A stretch of 64,000 bases of DNA from Azorinus chamasolen (lineage: Eukaryota; Mollusca; Bivalvia; Cardiida; Solecurtidae). Within the stretch, counting starts at the first letter, position 1; each line of letters opens with the position of its first letter. The stretch is taken from assembly GCA_963576725.1 (NCBI GenBank), contig OY755238.1, positions 30,910,145 to 30,974,144 of the forward strand. Direction: 5' to 3'. The translations under genes were made by a program, and so were the position numbers. Positions 42,718 to 52,700 of this stretch are shown here, piece by piece. The notes below the pieces were generated by a model. It did no database searches. It saw only the letters and a list, made by a program, of their open reading frames with translations, and had not been told where the DNA came from.

Positions 42718-42845
42718 TTTCAAACAGAGCAGACCCAGATCAGACAGCTCCTGCAGACATGTAGCTTAATTAAGGATAAAATGTATCAGAAAACCTCCAA
42801 AGAGAAGTTTTCTGCATTGCTATTGTCATGCATTAAACAACTGCA
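42718..42845. repeat. Core 1 / core 2 fusion
   Basis: CAAACAGAGCAGACCCAGAT runs to apex CAGCTCCTGCAG, then GTAGCTTAATTAAGGATAAA and CATTAAACAACTGCAG of a core 2 hairpin. Confidence 0.6.
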
Positions 42846-42892
42846 GAAACATCCCTTGAATGTGGCCATCTAAAACAGTTCTAGTTCTTATC

Positions 42893-43142
42893 TTAACCCT
42901 TTCCTTCATATAAACGTGCGTTCACACATCTGCAAACAGAGCAGACCCAGATCAGACGGCTCCTATAGGAGCCGTCTGATCTGGGTCTGCTCTGTTTGCT
43001 AACGGAATTTGATAGATCTGTTTCTTTAGTTTCTAAAATGGCTATGAATGTTCCACCTTCTATATTTCATTATAACTATTTTTTCCATAAATATTCAGTG
43101 GGTATCGAAATTTGGACAGAATACAGAACAGGGAAAGGTTAA
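42893..43142 (+). mobile_element. Family A2 MITE, intact
   Basis: TTAACCCTTTCCTTCATAT to GAACAGGGAAAGGTTAA, 250 bp. Hairpin perfect, without the usual mismatch. Exact apex at 42959-42972. Confidence 0.85.
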
Positions 43143-43156
43143 AGGAAGATACTAGT

Positions 43157-44666
43157 TTAACCATTTCCGTCATTTTGAACGCCTTTTTCACATATTTTAC
43201 TCGTGTAAGAGATATCTTATCAGGATGTGATATGTTTGCTTTTGAAATAATATAGAATCTGATCTTGATTTTACAGTTTAAGTCGTTGCTAAAATACATT
43301 GTGTTAATCTGCCATTATAAATTATAATACTTAGCTAATCTATATTCATGATGTCATTGTTTCTACATTATTATTCATGGGGTAAATGAAAGAAAGTATT
43401 CATAAATGCACTCCTTTTAACATTCCATTATAATACTCAGCTAATTAATATTCATGATGTCATTGTTTCTACATTATTATTCATGGGGTAAATGAAAGAA
43501 AGTATTCATAAATGCACTCCTTTTAACATTCCATTATAATACTTAGCTAATTAATATTCATGATGTCATTGTTTCTACGTTATTATTCATGGGGTAAATG
43601 AAAGAAAGTATTCATAAATGCACTCCTTTTAACATTCCATTATAATACTTAGCTAATTAATATTCATGATGTCATTGTTTCTACGTTATTATTCATGGGG
43701 TAAATGAAAGAAAGTATTCATAAATGCACTCCTTTTAACATTCCATTATAATACTTAGCTAATCTATATTCATGATGTCATTGTTTCTACGTTATTATTC
43801 ATGGGGTAAATGAAAGAAAGTATTCATAAATGCACTCCTTTTAACATTCCATTATAATACTTAGCTAATTAATATTCATGATGTCATTGTTTCTACATTA
43901 TTATTCATGGGGTAAATGAAAGAAAGTATTCATAAATGCACTCCTTTTAACATTCCATTATAATACTTAGCTAATTAATATTCATGATGTCATTGTTTCT
44001 ACATTATTATTCATGGGGTAAATGAAAGAAAGTATTCATAAATGCACTCCTTTTAACATTCCATTATAATACTTAGCTAATCTATATTCATGATGTCATT
44101 GTTTCTACGTTATTATTCATGGGGTAAATGAAAGAAAGTATTCATAAATGCACTCCTTTTAACATTCCATTATAATACTTAGCTAATTAATATTCATGAT
44201 GTCATTGTTTCTACGTTATTATTCATGGGGTAAATGAAAGAAAGTATTCATAAATGCACTCCTTTTAACATTCCATTATAATACTTAGCTAATTAATATT
44301 CATGATGTCATTGTTTCTACATTATTATTCATGGGGTAAATGAAAGAAAGTATTCATAAATGCACTCCTTTTAACATTCCATTATAATACTTAGCTAATT
44401 AATATTCATGATGTCATTGTTTCTACATTATTATTCATGGGGTAAATGAAAGAAAGTATTCATAAATGCACTCCTTTTAACATTCCATTATAATACTTAG
44501 CTAATCTATATTCATGATGTCATTGTTTCTACGTTATTATTCATGGGGTAAATGAAAGAAAGTATTCATAAATGCACTCCTTTTAACATTCCATTATAAT
44601 ACTCAGCTAATTAATATTCATGATGTCATTATTTCTATATTAATATTTATGGAGTAAAGAGTTTAA
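43157..44666 (+). mobile_element. Family A1 MITE expanded to about 1.5 kb
   Basis: TTAACCATTTCCGTCATTT at left and TATGGAGTAAAGAGTTTAA at right. The hairpin left arm is missing and the right third is amplified into the 106-bp array below. Confidence 0.75.
43310..44640. repeat. Tandem array, 106-bp unit, about 12 copies
   Basis: ATGAAAGAAAGTATTC starts at 43386, 43492, 43598, 43704, 43810 and so on to 44552, always 106 bp apart. The unit is the A1 right end (TTCATGATGTCATTGTTTC to CATGGGGTAAA) plus about 40 bp. Units differ at two diagnostic sites (CTATATTC or TTAATATTC; TACATT or TACGTT), which shows a partial four-unit higher-order pattern. Confidence 0.92.
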
Positions 44667-44669
44667 CTC

Positions 44670-44927
44670 AGACAGTATTCATAGATGTACATTTTTAACG
44701 TCTTTTGCAGAGTATGCTCAGAACCGACGGATCCTTCAGGAGGCTTTTGATTAGGGTTTGTTCTGTTTGCTTATTAAATGCTATAGAAACTTCACAATTG
44801 GATCGATATTATTCCATCACCAAACAGTGCAGACCCTGATCAGACAGCTCCTATAGGAGCTGGCTGGTCTGGGTCTACTCTGTTTGCAAAGGTGCCAAAG
44901 AATCGACTATACAAAAGTAATGGTTAA
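44670..44927. mobile_element. Two A-family fragments
   Basis: A degenerate core at about 44697-44772, then a reverse A1 core (exact apex 44847-44860) running to AAGTAATGGTTAA. Confidence 0.62.
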
Positions 44928-45009
44928 TAAAAACAAGGGTCACGGTGTGGTGAAATTATCAAACCATGGCATTTTAACTAACGTGACGTCACGCAAAGCA
45001 ATGATTCTA

Positions 45010-45128
45010 ACCCCGATGTGAAAAACTATTGTCTGCTCAAATGTTGATCCGGTGCAATTTTGACTCCATCCGATTAGATCAAGCTTTTGAGAAACTACTC
45101 ACCGAGTGTCAAATAGGGTAATGGTTAA
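45010..45128. mobile_element. Family B2 relic
   Basis: GATTAGATCAAGCTTTTGAG and CACCGAGTGTCAAATAGGG match 9710-9765, ending GGTAATGGTTAA, the first unit of the following minisatellite. Confidence 0.55.
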
Positions 45129-45668
45129 ATTTGGATAGCAGGATAATGATTAGACATGGATAGCACGATAATAGTTAAACTTGGATAATTATTTTTTTAG
45201 CAAGATAATGGTTAAACTTGGCTAGCGGAATAACGGTTAAACTTAGACAACACGATAAAGGTTAAACTTGGCTAGCGGGATAATAGTTAAACGTGGATAG
45301 TATGATAATTATTTAACTTAGATAGCAGGATAATGGTTAAAGTTGGATGACACGATAATTGTTAAACTTGGCTAGTGGGATAATGGTTAAACTTGGATAG
45401 CAGGATAATGGTTAAAGCTGGATGGTAGGATAATGGTTTAACTTGGCTAGCAGGGTAATGGTTAAACTTGGATAGCACGATTTTGTTTAACTTGGCTAGC
45501 GGGATAATGGTTAAAGTTGGATAGCAGGATAATGGTTAAACTTGGATAGCAATATAATGGATAAACTTAGATGGCGGGATAATGGTTAAACTTGGCTAGC
45601 GGGATAATGGTTAAAGTTGGATGGCATGATAATGGTTAAATTTGGCAAACAGGATAATGGTTGAACTT
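45115..45668. repeat. Minisatellite, unit about 25 bp, about 22 copies
   Basis: Unit GGATAATGGTTAAACTTGG plus ATAGCA or CTAGCG. Copies vary in the last six bases. Confidence 0.9.
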
Positions 45669-45734
45669 CTAGATTGATTCCAGCGTATCTTCCCCCAATT
45701 CTCTTGAGTATATAAAATGTAACAAAAAGCAAGT

Positions 45735-45952
45735 TCAACCCTTTCGCTGCCAAATGATGTCGTCTCCAAACTTTGTCGTCTGCTACAATTTTATTTATTT
45801 ATTACTTTCCCCTCATTTTTGTTGCAAAAACCATTGTCACAGTTACACACAGTTTGAACCTTAATTCGACGCCGAATTACCCGGTGTCTTATCTGGATCC
45901 AAACCGTTTGCAAAGGTAATCACAGATGCGACATTGGCAGCGAAACAGTTAA
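45735..45952. mobile_element. Family B MITE
   Basis: TTCAACCCTTTCGCTGCCAA to GGCAGCGAAACAGTTAA. Hairpin arms moderately decayed. Confidence 0.75.
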
Positions 45953-46059
45953 CTAGAGCGGAGAAGGCTTTGTAATGATATTTAGATTCATATTTCTAAC
46001 GGTGATCAAATTGATCAATGATCGCATAAACATTGCGGGGCACCGCAATTAACCTTTGT

Positions 46060-46200
46060 CAAGTGCAAAGCAACTTGAAAGGCATTTGCTGACAGTTTGG
46101 ATCCAGATGAGACACCGAGTTACTCCGCATCTCATCAGTATCCAAGCTGTTGAAGACTCGGTCAATATATCACAAAAAGCTTGAACGACTCGACAATATG
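46060..46200. mobile_element. Family B2 element
   Basis: GACAGTTTGGATCCAGATG with apex CCGAGTTACTCCG and ATCAGTATCCAAGCTG. Confidence 0.6.
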
Positions 46201-46240
46201 TGAATCTAACAACAGGTCAGACTTTGAGCAGATAATTATA

Positions 46241-46321
46241 CTTCGAGGGCTTGGTGCAAAACTATTGTAACTCCTTCACTTTGTGAAGGAGTTACAATAG
46301 TTTTGCACCAATCCCTCGAAA
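46241..46321. repeat. Near-perfect hairpin of unknown family
   Basis: Arms TTGGTGCAAAACTATTGTAA with CTCCTTCAC around a TTTG loop, extended by CTTCGAGGG and CCCTCGAAAG. It matches none of the four common cores. Confidence 0.85.
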
Positions 46322-46414
46322 GTCTTGTTTTATCAATAATGGGGTTACATGTAAAAGACTATATAACAGAAAATTAAAAATCATTGAAAAGAAAAATGAA
46401 AACAAGACATTTTG

Positions 46415-47010
46415 ATAACACTTTACTCCGTGAATATTCGTGTAAGAAATAATGGCATCATGAATATTAATACGATTTCTTGTTATAAGGCAGATGGGCA
46501 CAGAAATTTTCGGCCACGACAGAAACTGTAGAATCGTATCTATACTACAGTGCTCCCTCCCTACAACGGCCCTCTCAATAACGATTCCCTCCTTACAACA
46601 ACGCATGTCACTGTTTCCGAAACAACAAGGCTCCAGACACAACTTTTTTTCTCCATCGTATTTTCTTTATGCCTCCATCAAACCCTATGTTGTGACCACT
46701 CTTTAGAATCGTCACTTTGTGACGATTCTAAAGAGTGGTCACAACATAGGGTTTGATTGAGGCATAACGGTTTTAATTCTCGAAATACACCTTATCTGGG
46801 GATCTGCAAACAAGCTAATTATGTTTGATTTTCCCTCCCTATAACAACTCCCACTGAACAACATATACAATCTTCGTATCCCAAAGGGTGTCGCTGTAGA
46901 GAGGGAGCAATGTATATCATAAGCAATCAGAACATAACCTGATCCGTCTGATATGGGTCTTATCTGTTTGCAAAGGCATAGAAATGTGTATTTGTAGAGT
47001 GAAGAGTTAA
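46415..47010 (-). mobile_element. Family A1 MITE interrupted by element H
   Basis: ACTTTACTCCGTGAATATTC to GAATCGTATCTATACTA, then H, then TCATAAGCAATCAGAACAT to GTGAAGAGTTAA. Its own hairpin is degenerate. Confidence 0.75.
46548..46912. mobile_element. Element H (TA group, core 3), second copy
   Basis: CAGTGCTCCCTCCCTACAAC to TAGAGAGGGAGCAATG, 365 bp, TA on both sides, inverse orientation to the 27923 copy. Perfect core 3 hairpin with apex GTCACTTTGTGAC. Confidence 0.83.
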
Positions 47011-47230
47011 GAAAGAAGCTAAGGTGTCTTACTGTTTAAGACTTGGACAAAATAAATTGCCCGCGTTACCCTTTTTATTTCGACAAACTTAAGCAAACAG
47101 CGCAGAGACGCAGAGTCTTTTGTTACTATGGCAGTCTAATTTAAAGTACCAATTAGGGAAGTTTTGGCCATGGCAAATGAAAATTATATTATTCCATACG
47201 CATGGAGAGTATACCCTGACCAGGTCGATC
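47011..47230. other. Unique sequence with A-family debris
   Basis: TTTTGGCCATGGCAAATG and a truncated GACCAGG hairpin piece only. Confidence 0.4.
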
Positions 47231-47459
47231 TTAACCCTTTCCCGTATATTGACGACTTTTGACGACTCTGTAGAAGTCACTTTGTGAAACCATTGTGATA
47301 AATAGAGCATTTGCTCCTATAGGAGCAAATGCTCTATTTATCACAATGGTTTCAAACTACAAAATTCTAAAATTTTCCTTTTCTCTAGTTCATGCTCCTT
47401 TTCGGTAGATTTATTCATAGAGGTTGTATCTAAAAATAACCTATACGGTAACGGGTTAA
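47231..47459. mobile_element. Family E MITE, intact
   Basis: TTAACCCTTTCCCGTATAT to GGTAACGGGTTAA, 229 bp. Perfect core 4 hairpin, exact apex at 47313-47326. Confidence 0.86.
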
Positions 47460-47534
47460 ACATACAGGACCTGTCTAAGTCGTTTCGACGGAGTAAACGG
47501 TTTATATAATGTCAATCAACTCAAGAAAAATGCC

Positions 47535-47602
47535 AGGAAGCCTGTTTCCAAGTCCAATATTTATACAAAATCTAACGTCCGGTATAGAGGGTTTTTTACT
47601 GT
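47535..47602. mobile_element. Family F right-end fragment
   Basis: CTAACGTCCGGTATAGAGGG and TTTTTTACTGTA. Confidence 0.55.
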
Positions 47603-47702
47603 ATTTATGTTAGAAAAAATATATTGTGAATAGTATGTACATGGTAGCTGTTTTGAGTTTTTAAAATGAAATGTGAACACTTGATTTGTTCTTGTATTGT
47701 CA

Positions 47703-48350
47703 AAACAGGAGCCGACTGATCTGGGTCTGTTCTATTTGCTTATAGATTTATACAGGGTGTCACAAGAAGAATGGAACCCTGGATCAAATGTGTGTTTTAA
47801 CCAATGTGATGGAACACTTTATAATGTAAATATTTACTTTTGTAAATATGTCATTTGTGCATATTTCTGCCAAATTTCTCTTAAAATATGCATTGATTTT
47901 AAAGATATTAGTAGACTAGTTTAATGAATGCACCTAAAATCTGTTTAAACATGCTTACATTACATAGTCATGCTTACATTACATAGTCCATACCTATATC
48001 AAGTTAAAAGCGGAGTTTTGAATGCTTTCGTTTAAATGCTGATATCTTAAAACCCAATTAATATGTTTAGACAATATATGGCAAAATGTTGTCTCTACTA
48101 AACTACATGCACATATACATTTAGATTAAGTAAGCAATATTGAAAGAAATTGGATAACTAGCATATATTAATCCCGGTTCCGTTTTTGGGGAGACACCCT
48201 GTTTAAGACCTGATTATACATGATTCTGATACAGACAAACATGTCTGTGTTCATATACATGTAGTACATGTACCATTATAATAATCGTCTTTTATCTTAT
48301 TTTAATTAATATTCCTGACATAATGACATGAATATTCATAGATTAAAATA
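47703..48350 (+). mobile_element. Family A1 fragment interrupted by another element
   Basis: Right arm CTGATCTGGGTCTGTTCTAT to CTTATAGATTTA, then the 47752 element, then TGATTCTGATACAGAC to GAATATTCATAGATTAAAA. Confidence 0.65.
47752..48202. mobile_element. Element with ACAGGGTGTC inverted ends, about 450 bp
   Basis: Left end ACAGGGTGTCACAAGAAG then GGAACC. Right end GGTTCCG then GGGGAGACACCCTGT. The flanks suggest TTTA on both sides if one end base is excluded. No transposase frame. Superfamily not decided. Confidence 0.7.
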
Positions 48351-48457
48351 TCGATTCCTATGACGTCATAGAGCGTAAAGTATTCAAAGCAACTCAAACA
48401 AAGTGCGAAGAAGCCAACAATAAAAACATAAAAAAAAATTATAAACCCTTTACTCCA

Positions 48458-48672
48458 TTAACCGTTTCGCTACCAATGTCGGATCTGAGATTACCTATGC
48501 AAACAGTTTGGATCCAGATGAGTCGCCGAGTAACTCGGCGTCTCATCAGGATCCAAACTGTTTGTTACTGTTACTATGTTTTTGAAACAAAAATGAAGAA
48601 AATCAATAGAATGAACATTTGTAGCAGACGACAAAGTTAGCAGACGACAGAGTTTGGCAGCGAAAGGGTTAA
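48458..48672. mobile_element. Family B MITE, intact
   Basis: TTAACCGTTTCGCTACCAA to GGCAGCGAAAGGGTTAA, 215 bp. Hairpin CAAACAGTTTGGATCCAGAT with apex CCGAGTAACTCGG and the A-against-A mismatch. Preceded by an orphan A1 end (AACCCTTTACTCCAT). Confidence 0.86.
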
Positions 48673-48802
48673 CATATATGATTTAACAACACCTTCTTCT
48701 GATATTTAATATCTGAAATAGTGTTTTGGTATGCATATAGTGGCAATCATTTCTATGAAATGTAATATAACCCCATTCCTAAACGATTCTGAGTGAAATC
48801 AC

Positions 48803-48992
48803 TACATACCCCGGTCGGAGCTGACTGATCGGGGTCTACACTGTTTGCAAATGGCGTAGAAAATCGTATCTATGGAATAAAGGATTACAAATCTAAAGTA
48901 GAGGGAACCAAATCTAATTAAGGTCAGAAGCAAACAGAACAGACACTGACCAGTCTGATCTTACAGGAAACGTCTGATCTGGGTCTACTCGG
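48803..48992. mobile_element. Two A-family fragments
   Basis: CTGATCGGGGTCTACACTG to GGAATAAAGGATTA, and a full but degenerate hairpin at 48926-48992 joined to the next TTAA. Confidence 0.55.
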
Positions 48993-49364
48993 TTAACCCT
49001 TTCCCTCATATTGACTCTGTAAACGCCACTTTGTGAAGCCATTGTGATAAATAGAGCATTTGCTCCTATAGCAAATGCTCTATTTATCACAATGGTTTCA
49101 AACTAGAAAATTGTAAAAAAAAATACTTTTCCCTTGTCAGTGCTCCTTTCCCTGATATTGACGACTTTTGACGACTCTGTAAAATCACTTTGTGAAACCA
49201 TTGTGATAAATAGAGCATTTGCTCCTATAGCAAATGCTCTATTTATCACAATGGTTTCAAACTACAAAATTGTAAAAAAATCCTTTTTCCTAGTTAATAC
49301 TCCTTTTCGGTAGATTAATTCAAAGATGTTGTATCTAAAATTAGTCTATGAGGTAATGGGTTAA
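48993..49364. mobile_element. Tandem dimer of family E
   Basis: First copy 48993-49148 (TTAACCCTTTCCCTCATAT), joined within CTCCTTTCCC to a second copy ending GGTAATGGGTTAA. Both hairpins have the same shortened apex GCTCCTATAGC. Confidence 0.8.
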
Positions 49365-49635
49365 CAAAAGTGTGAAATAAGCAATGGTATGAGGTGAAGG
49401 TTAATCTGTGAACAGAAACTTTGACAACAATGCTAGTTTCAGTAAAGCTTAAAGGTGCAATACTATTGGGAATAAAACCTAGCCTAGAATTGCAGATATC
49501 GAAATCAAACTATTACAATGTCGCTAAAATACCAAAGCAAGCCCAGAATGTTATATGGATATACATGTACGATGCATAATTACAATATGACGTCACTGAC
49601 AAAAAGCTAAAATGCCCAGGTAGAGAGAGATACAG
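49365..49635. other. Unique sequence
   Basis: Nothing recognised. Confidence 0.4.
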
Positions 49636-50412
49636 TAGAGTTAATCGTGTGATAAGGTAGAAAAAAAGTAGAGCACAATCGTGTGATAAGGTAGAAATAT
49701 GGTATAACCGTGTCTTACGTTGGAGATAGGGTAGTGTAACATCGTGTGAAACTGTAGAGAAACAGTTTAGTGCAATCGTAAGAGACGGTAGAGATACGGT
49801 AGAGTGCAATAATGTGACGAGGTAGAGCCACTGTACATAGAGTAACGCCGTGTGACAAGGAAGCGAAACAGTTGAGTGCAATCGCGTGATAAGATAGAGG
49901 TACAGTACAGTGCAATCGTGTGATAAGGTAGAGAAAAAGTAGAGTATAACCGCGTGATACGGTAGTGATAGGGTAGAGTACAATCGTGTGAAACTGCAGA
50001 GAAACAGTTTAGTACAATCGTAATATACGGTAGATATACGGTAGAGTGCAATAATGTGATAAGGCAGAGCCACTGTAGAGTAACGCCGTGGGACAAGGAA
50101 GCAAAACAGTAGAGTGCAATCGCGTGATAATGTATAGATATAAAGATATAGTAGAGTGCAATCGCGTGATAAGGTAGAGATATAGTAGAGTGCAATCGCG
50201 TGATAATGTATATACACAGTAGAGTGCAATCGTGTGATAAGGTAGAGATATACATGTAGTAGAGTGCAATCTTGTGATAAGGTAGAGATACAGTAGATCG
50301 TGTGATAAGGCAGATATATAGAAGAGTGCAATCGTGTGATAAGGTAGAGATATAGTAGGGTGCAATCATGTGATAAGGTAGAGATATAGTAGAGTTAAGC
50401 AGTGTGATAAAG
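49636..50412. repeat. Minisatellite, unit about 33 bp, with 242-bp higher-order repeat
   Basis: Unit GTAGAGTGCAATCGTGTGAT then AAGGTAGAGATATA. The segment around GTGTGAAACTG recurs exactly 242 bp later (49744, 49986). Three minus-strand frames stay open (up to 272 codons) because the unit lacks stops. The peptides are repetitive and not taken as genes. Confidence 0.9.
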
Positions 50413-50460
50413 AAGAGATTAATGTATTAATTAAGGGTGGTCAGGTAGAAATATGACAGT

Positions 50461-50650
50461 GTTGAACCTCTTTAAAGCTACTATCTAAACGAAGGGTCCG
50501 AAAGTCATATGATAGCTTAATGCAGGGCGAAAGTAATGTCGAAAGCTCCTACAGCTTTCTGTATTGTCTTCGCCTGCATTAAGCAACCATCTGCTTTTAA
50601 AGGCACTATTGTCTTTTTATTAACTGTCCGCTTTAGACGGATTCTACTGC
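50461..50650. mobile_element. Family F-type MITE
   Basis: TTGAACCTCTTTAAAGC to CTTTAGACGGATTCTACTG. Core 2 hairpin with a shortened apex (AGCTCCTACAGCT). Confidence 0.68.
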
Positions 50651-50664
50651 CTTTCTCTGACAGG

Positions 50665-51121
50665 TCCGCATTTAATGCATTTGCAAACAGAGTAGACCCA
50701 GATCAGATGACTCCTGTAGGAGCCGTCTGATCAGGGTCTGTTCTTTCTGCTTATGCAATACAATGTCTGCTATGAGCAAACATCCATGTGCTCGTATGAC
50801 ATTGTAATAAAAGTCGGTTAACCCTTCGCTTGCTATTCACGTCAATATACCTACCTGTAAATAGTAAAGACCCAGATGAGACAGCCCCTCCAGGAGCTGT
50901 CTCATCAGGGTCTGCACTATTTACAAGTTGATTGTGCAACCAGTGCACTCCACAGCAGTAATTGCACAGCGAAATACTTGAACATAGTGAAGATATATGT
51001 AATTATACAACAGGGCATGGGTAAAGAAGGAGAAATGTATTTTAAAATTCAGCAAGAGAAGGGTTAAGTCATTATCATGATGCTGTTATTCGGTATATGA
51101 ATATTCATGAGGTAAAGGGTG
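50665..51121 (+). mobile_element. Family A1 MITE interrupted by D
   Basis: Core 1 hairpin at 50686-50754, continuing to ATAAAAGTCGG, then D, then GTCATTATCATGATGC to CATGAGGTAAAGGGTG. Confidence 0.75.
50818..51067 (+). mobile_element. Family D MITE inserted in A1
   Basis: TTAACCCTTCGCTTGCTATT to GAGAAGGGTTAA. TTAA is present at both junctions with A1 sequence on both sides. Confidence 0.85.
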
Positions 51122-51201
51122 TAAGCAGCGTGTCGGAACTAAAGTGCGTCTACAAATATAAACAAGCACCAAGCATGGCGGACAGTCTGGTCCTTAAATG
51201 G

Positions 51202-51448
51202 TACAGTAAAACCTCTCAATAACGACCACTAAATTGTTCAGTAAAACCTCACTATAACGACCACTAAATTACATCAAGTATTTTGTGTTAAAGGCAGGTG
51301 GCTGCTTAATGCATGGTGAAAGTAAAACAGAACGCTCCTATAGGAGCGTTCTGTTTTACTGTCACCTTGCTTTAAGCAACCACCTGCCCAAAATACCAGC
51401 TAATGAACACAATACCAGCTAATGAACATAATGAGAGGTTTTACTATA
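51202..51448. mobile_element. Family F3 MITE with duplicated ends
   Basis: The terminal repeat occurs twice at left (TACAGTAAAACCTCTCAATA, then TTCAGTAAAACCTCACTATA). ATACCAGCTAATGAACA is duplicated at right. Hairpin intact with exact apex 51334-51347. Confidence 0.78.
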
Positions 51449-51473
51449 TATCCAGAGCTGACCGGTTCAAACC

Positions 51474-51689
51474 TACAGTTAAACATCTCTAAACCAGACG
51501 TTCAATTTACTACAATCATCATTCTTAGAGACTTGCAGCAGCTTAATGCAGGGTGAAAGTCACGAAGAAAGCTCCTCTAGGAGCTTTCTGCATGACTTTC
51601 ATCCTGTATTAAGCAACCATCTGCCTAAAATTATCGAAATTCTTCTCTACTATATTTTTTTAATTTCGGTTTAGAGACATTTTACTGTA
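51474..51689. mobile_element. Family F MITE
   Basis: TACAGTTAAACATCTCTAAA to TAGAGACATTTTACTGTA. Core 2 with apex GCTCCTCTAGGAGC. Confidence 0.8.
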
Positions 51690-51894
51690 TTTGTTCCATT
51701 TTAGGATCAGAATATATTCCATAATCAACTTGAAGGTAAAATGCTGTAAACTTACGCTCACTGGTTCCTGAAACTAATGATAATGATAAATGATTTATTT
51801 ATCGCATGTGTAGTAGACATTTTATATGATTTATCAGCAATTACGGTTGCAATTAGTAAAGTATGAAATTATTATGAATATATTTTAACCCTTT

Positions 51895-52133
51895 ACTCCA
51901 TAAATACGCCTTTCTACGCATTTGCAAACAGAGTAGACCCAGATCAGACGGCTCTTGTAGGAGCCGTCTGATCAGGGTCTGCTCTGTTTGTTTATGATCT
52001 AATACATGTCTGATACTACAGTTTCTGTCATGGCCAACATTTCCTGTGTCCATGTGCTTTTATAAAAAATATTCTAATTAATATTCATGACGTCATTATT
52101 ACTTACATAAATATTTATGGAGTGAATGGTTAA
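51895..52133 (+). mobile_element. Family A1 MITE, intact
   Basis: TTAACCCTTTACTCCATAA to TATGGAGTGAATGGTTAA, 239 bp. Carries TGACGTCA at 52088-52095. The last TTAA is shared with the next B. Confidence 0.85.
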
Positions 52134-52345
52134 CTCTTTAGCTGCCTATGGTGAATCTGCCATTTCTCAGGAAAACAGTTTGGATCCAGATGAGGCGCCG
52201 AGTAACTCGGTGTCTCATCAGGATCCCAAACTGTTTAATGCTGTAATAGTGTTTCTTGAAAGAAACACTGGAGAAAATTAAAATCTGGAAAAATTTAGCA
52301 GACGACAATTTTTTGCAAACGACATTGCCTGAAAGCGAATGTGAT
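52130..52345. mobile_element. Family B MITE
   Basis: TTAACTCTTTAGCTGCCTA to CCTGAAAGCGAATG. Hairpin GGATCCAGATGAGGCGCCG. Confidence 0.78.
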
Positions 52346-52559
52346 AAACGGTTTCTATTATCCGTTATAGAGTAATTCCAATTACTCGACTGATGTCATA
52401 CAAAACTTACTCAAATACTTATACTGTACTGGTTGGCTGCTTTGGTATGGCGACGAAAGTTTCCTTTCAGATTTACTCAATTTACAATATGCCGTTCCAT
52501 GTACCCATTGTGTTTGAAAAGTGTTCATTCGAAAATTTACCGTTTTCTATTGTTTTGGT

Positions 52560-52700
52560 CAGAGGTGTTCACCATTTTGTGAGTAGTACGCACACTTTTC
52601 ATGAGTAGTGTTCACATGTTGGTGAGTAGTAGTCACCTTTCTTGTGAGTAGTACTCACCTTAAGTGTGACAAGTGTTCACCAATTATCGAGAAGTGTTCA
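52560..52700. repeat. Degenerate tandem GTGAGTAGTnnTCAC repeat
   Basis: Five to seven copies of a 20-26 bp unit, itself almost palindromic (GTGAGTAGTACTCAC at about 52649). Confidence 0.65.

Noticed and set aside
49513..50369. Long minus-strand open frames (118, 200 and 272 codons)
   Set aside because: They are three readings of one minisatellite whose unit lacks stop codons. The peptides are repetitive with no domain.
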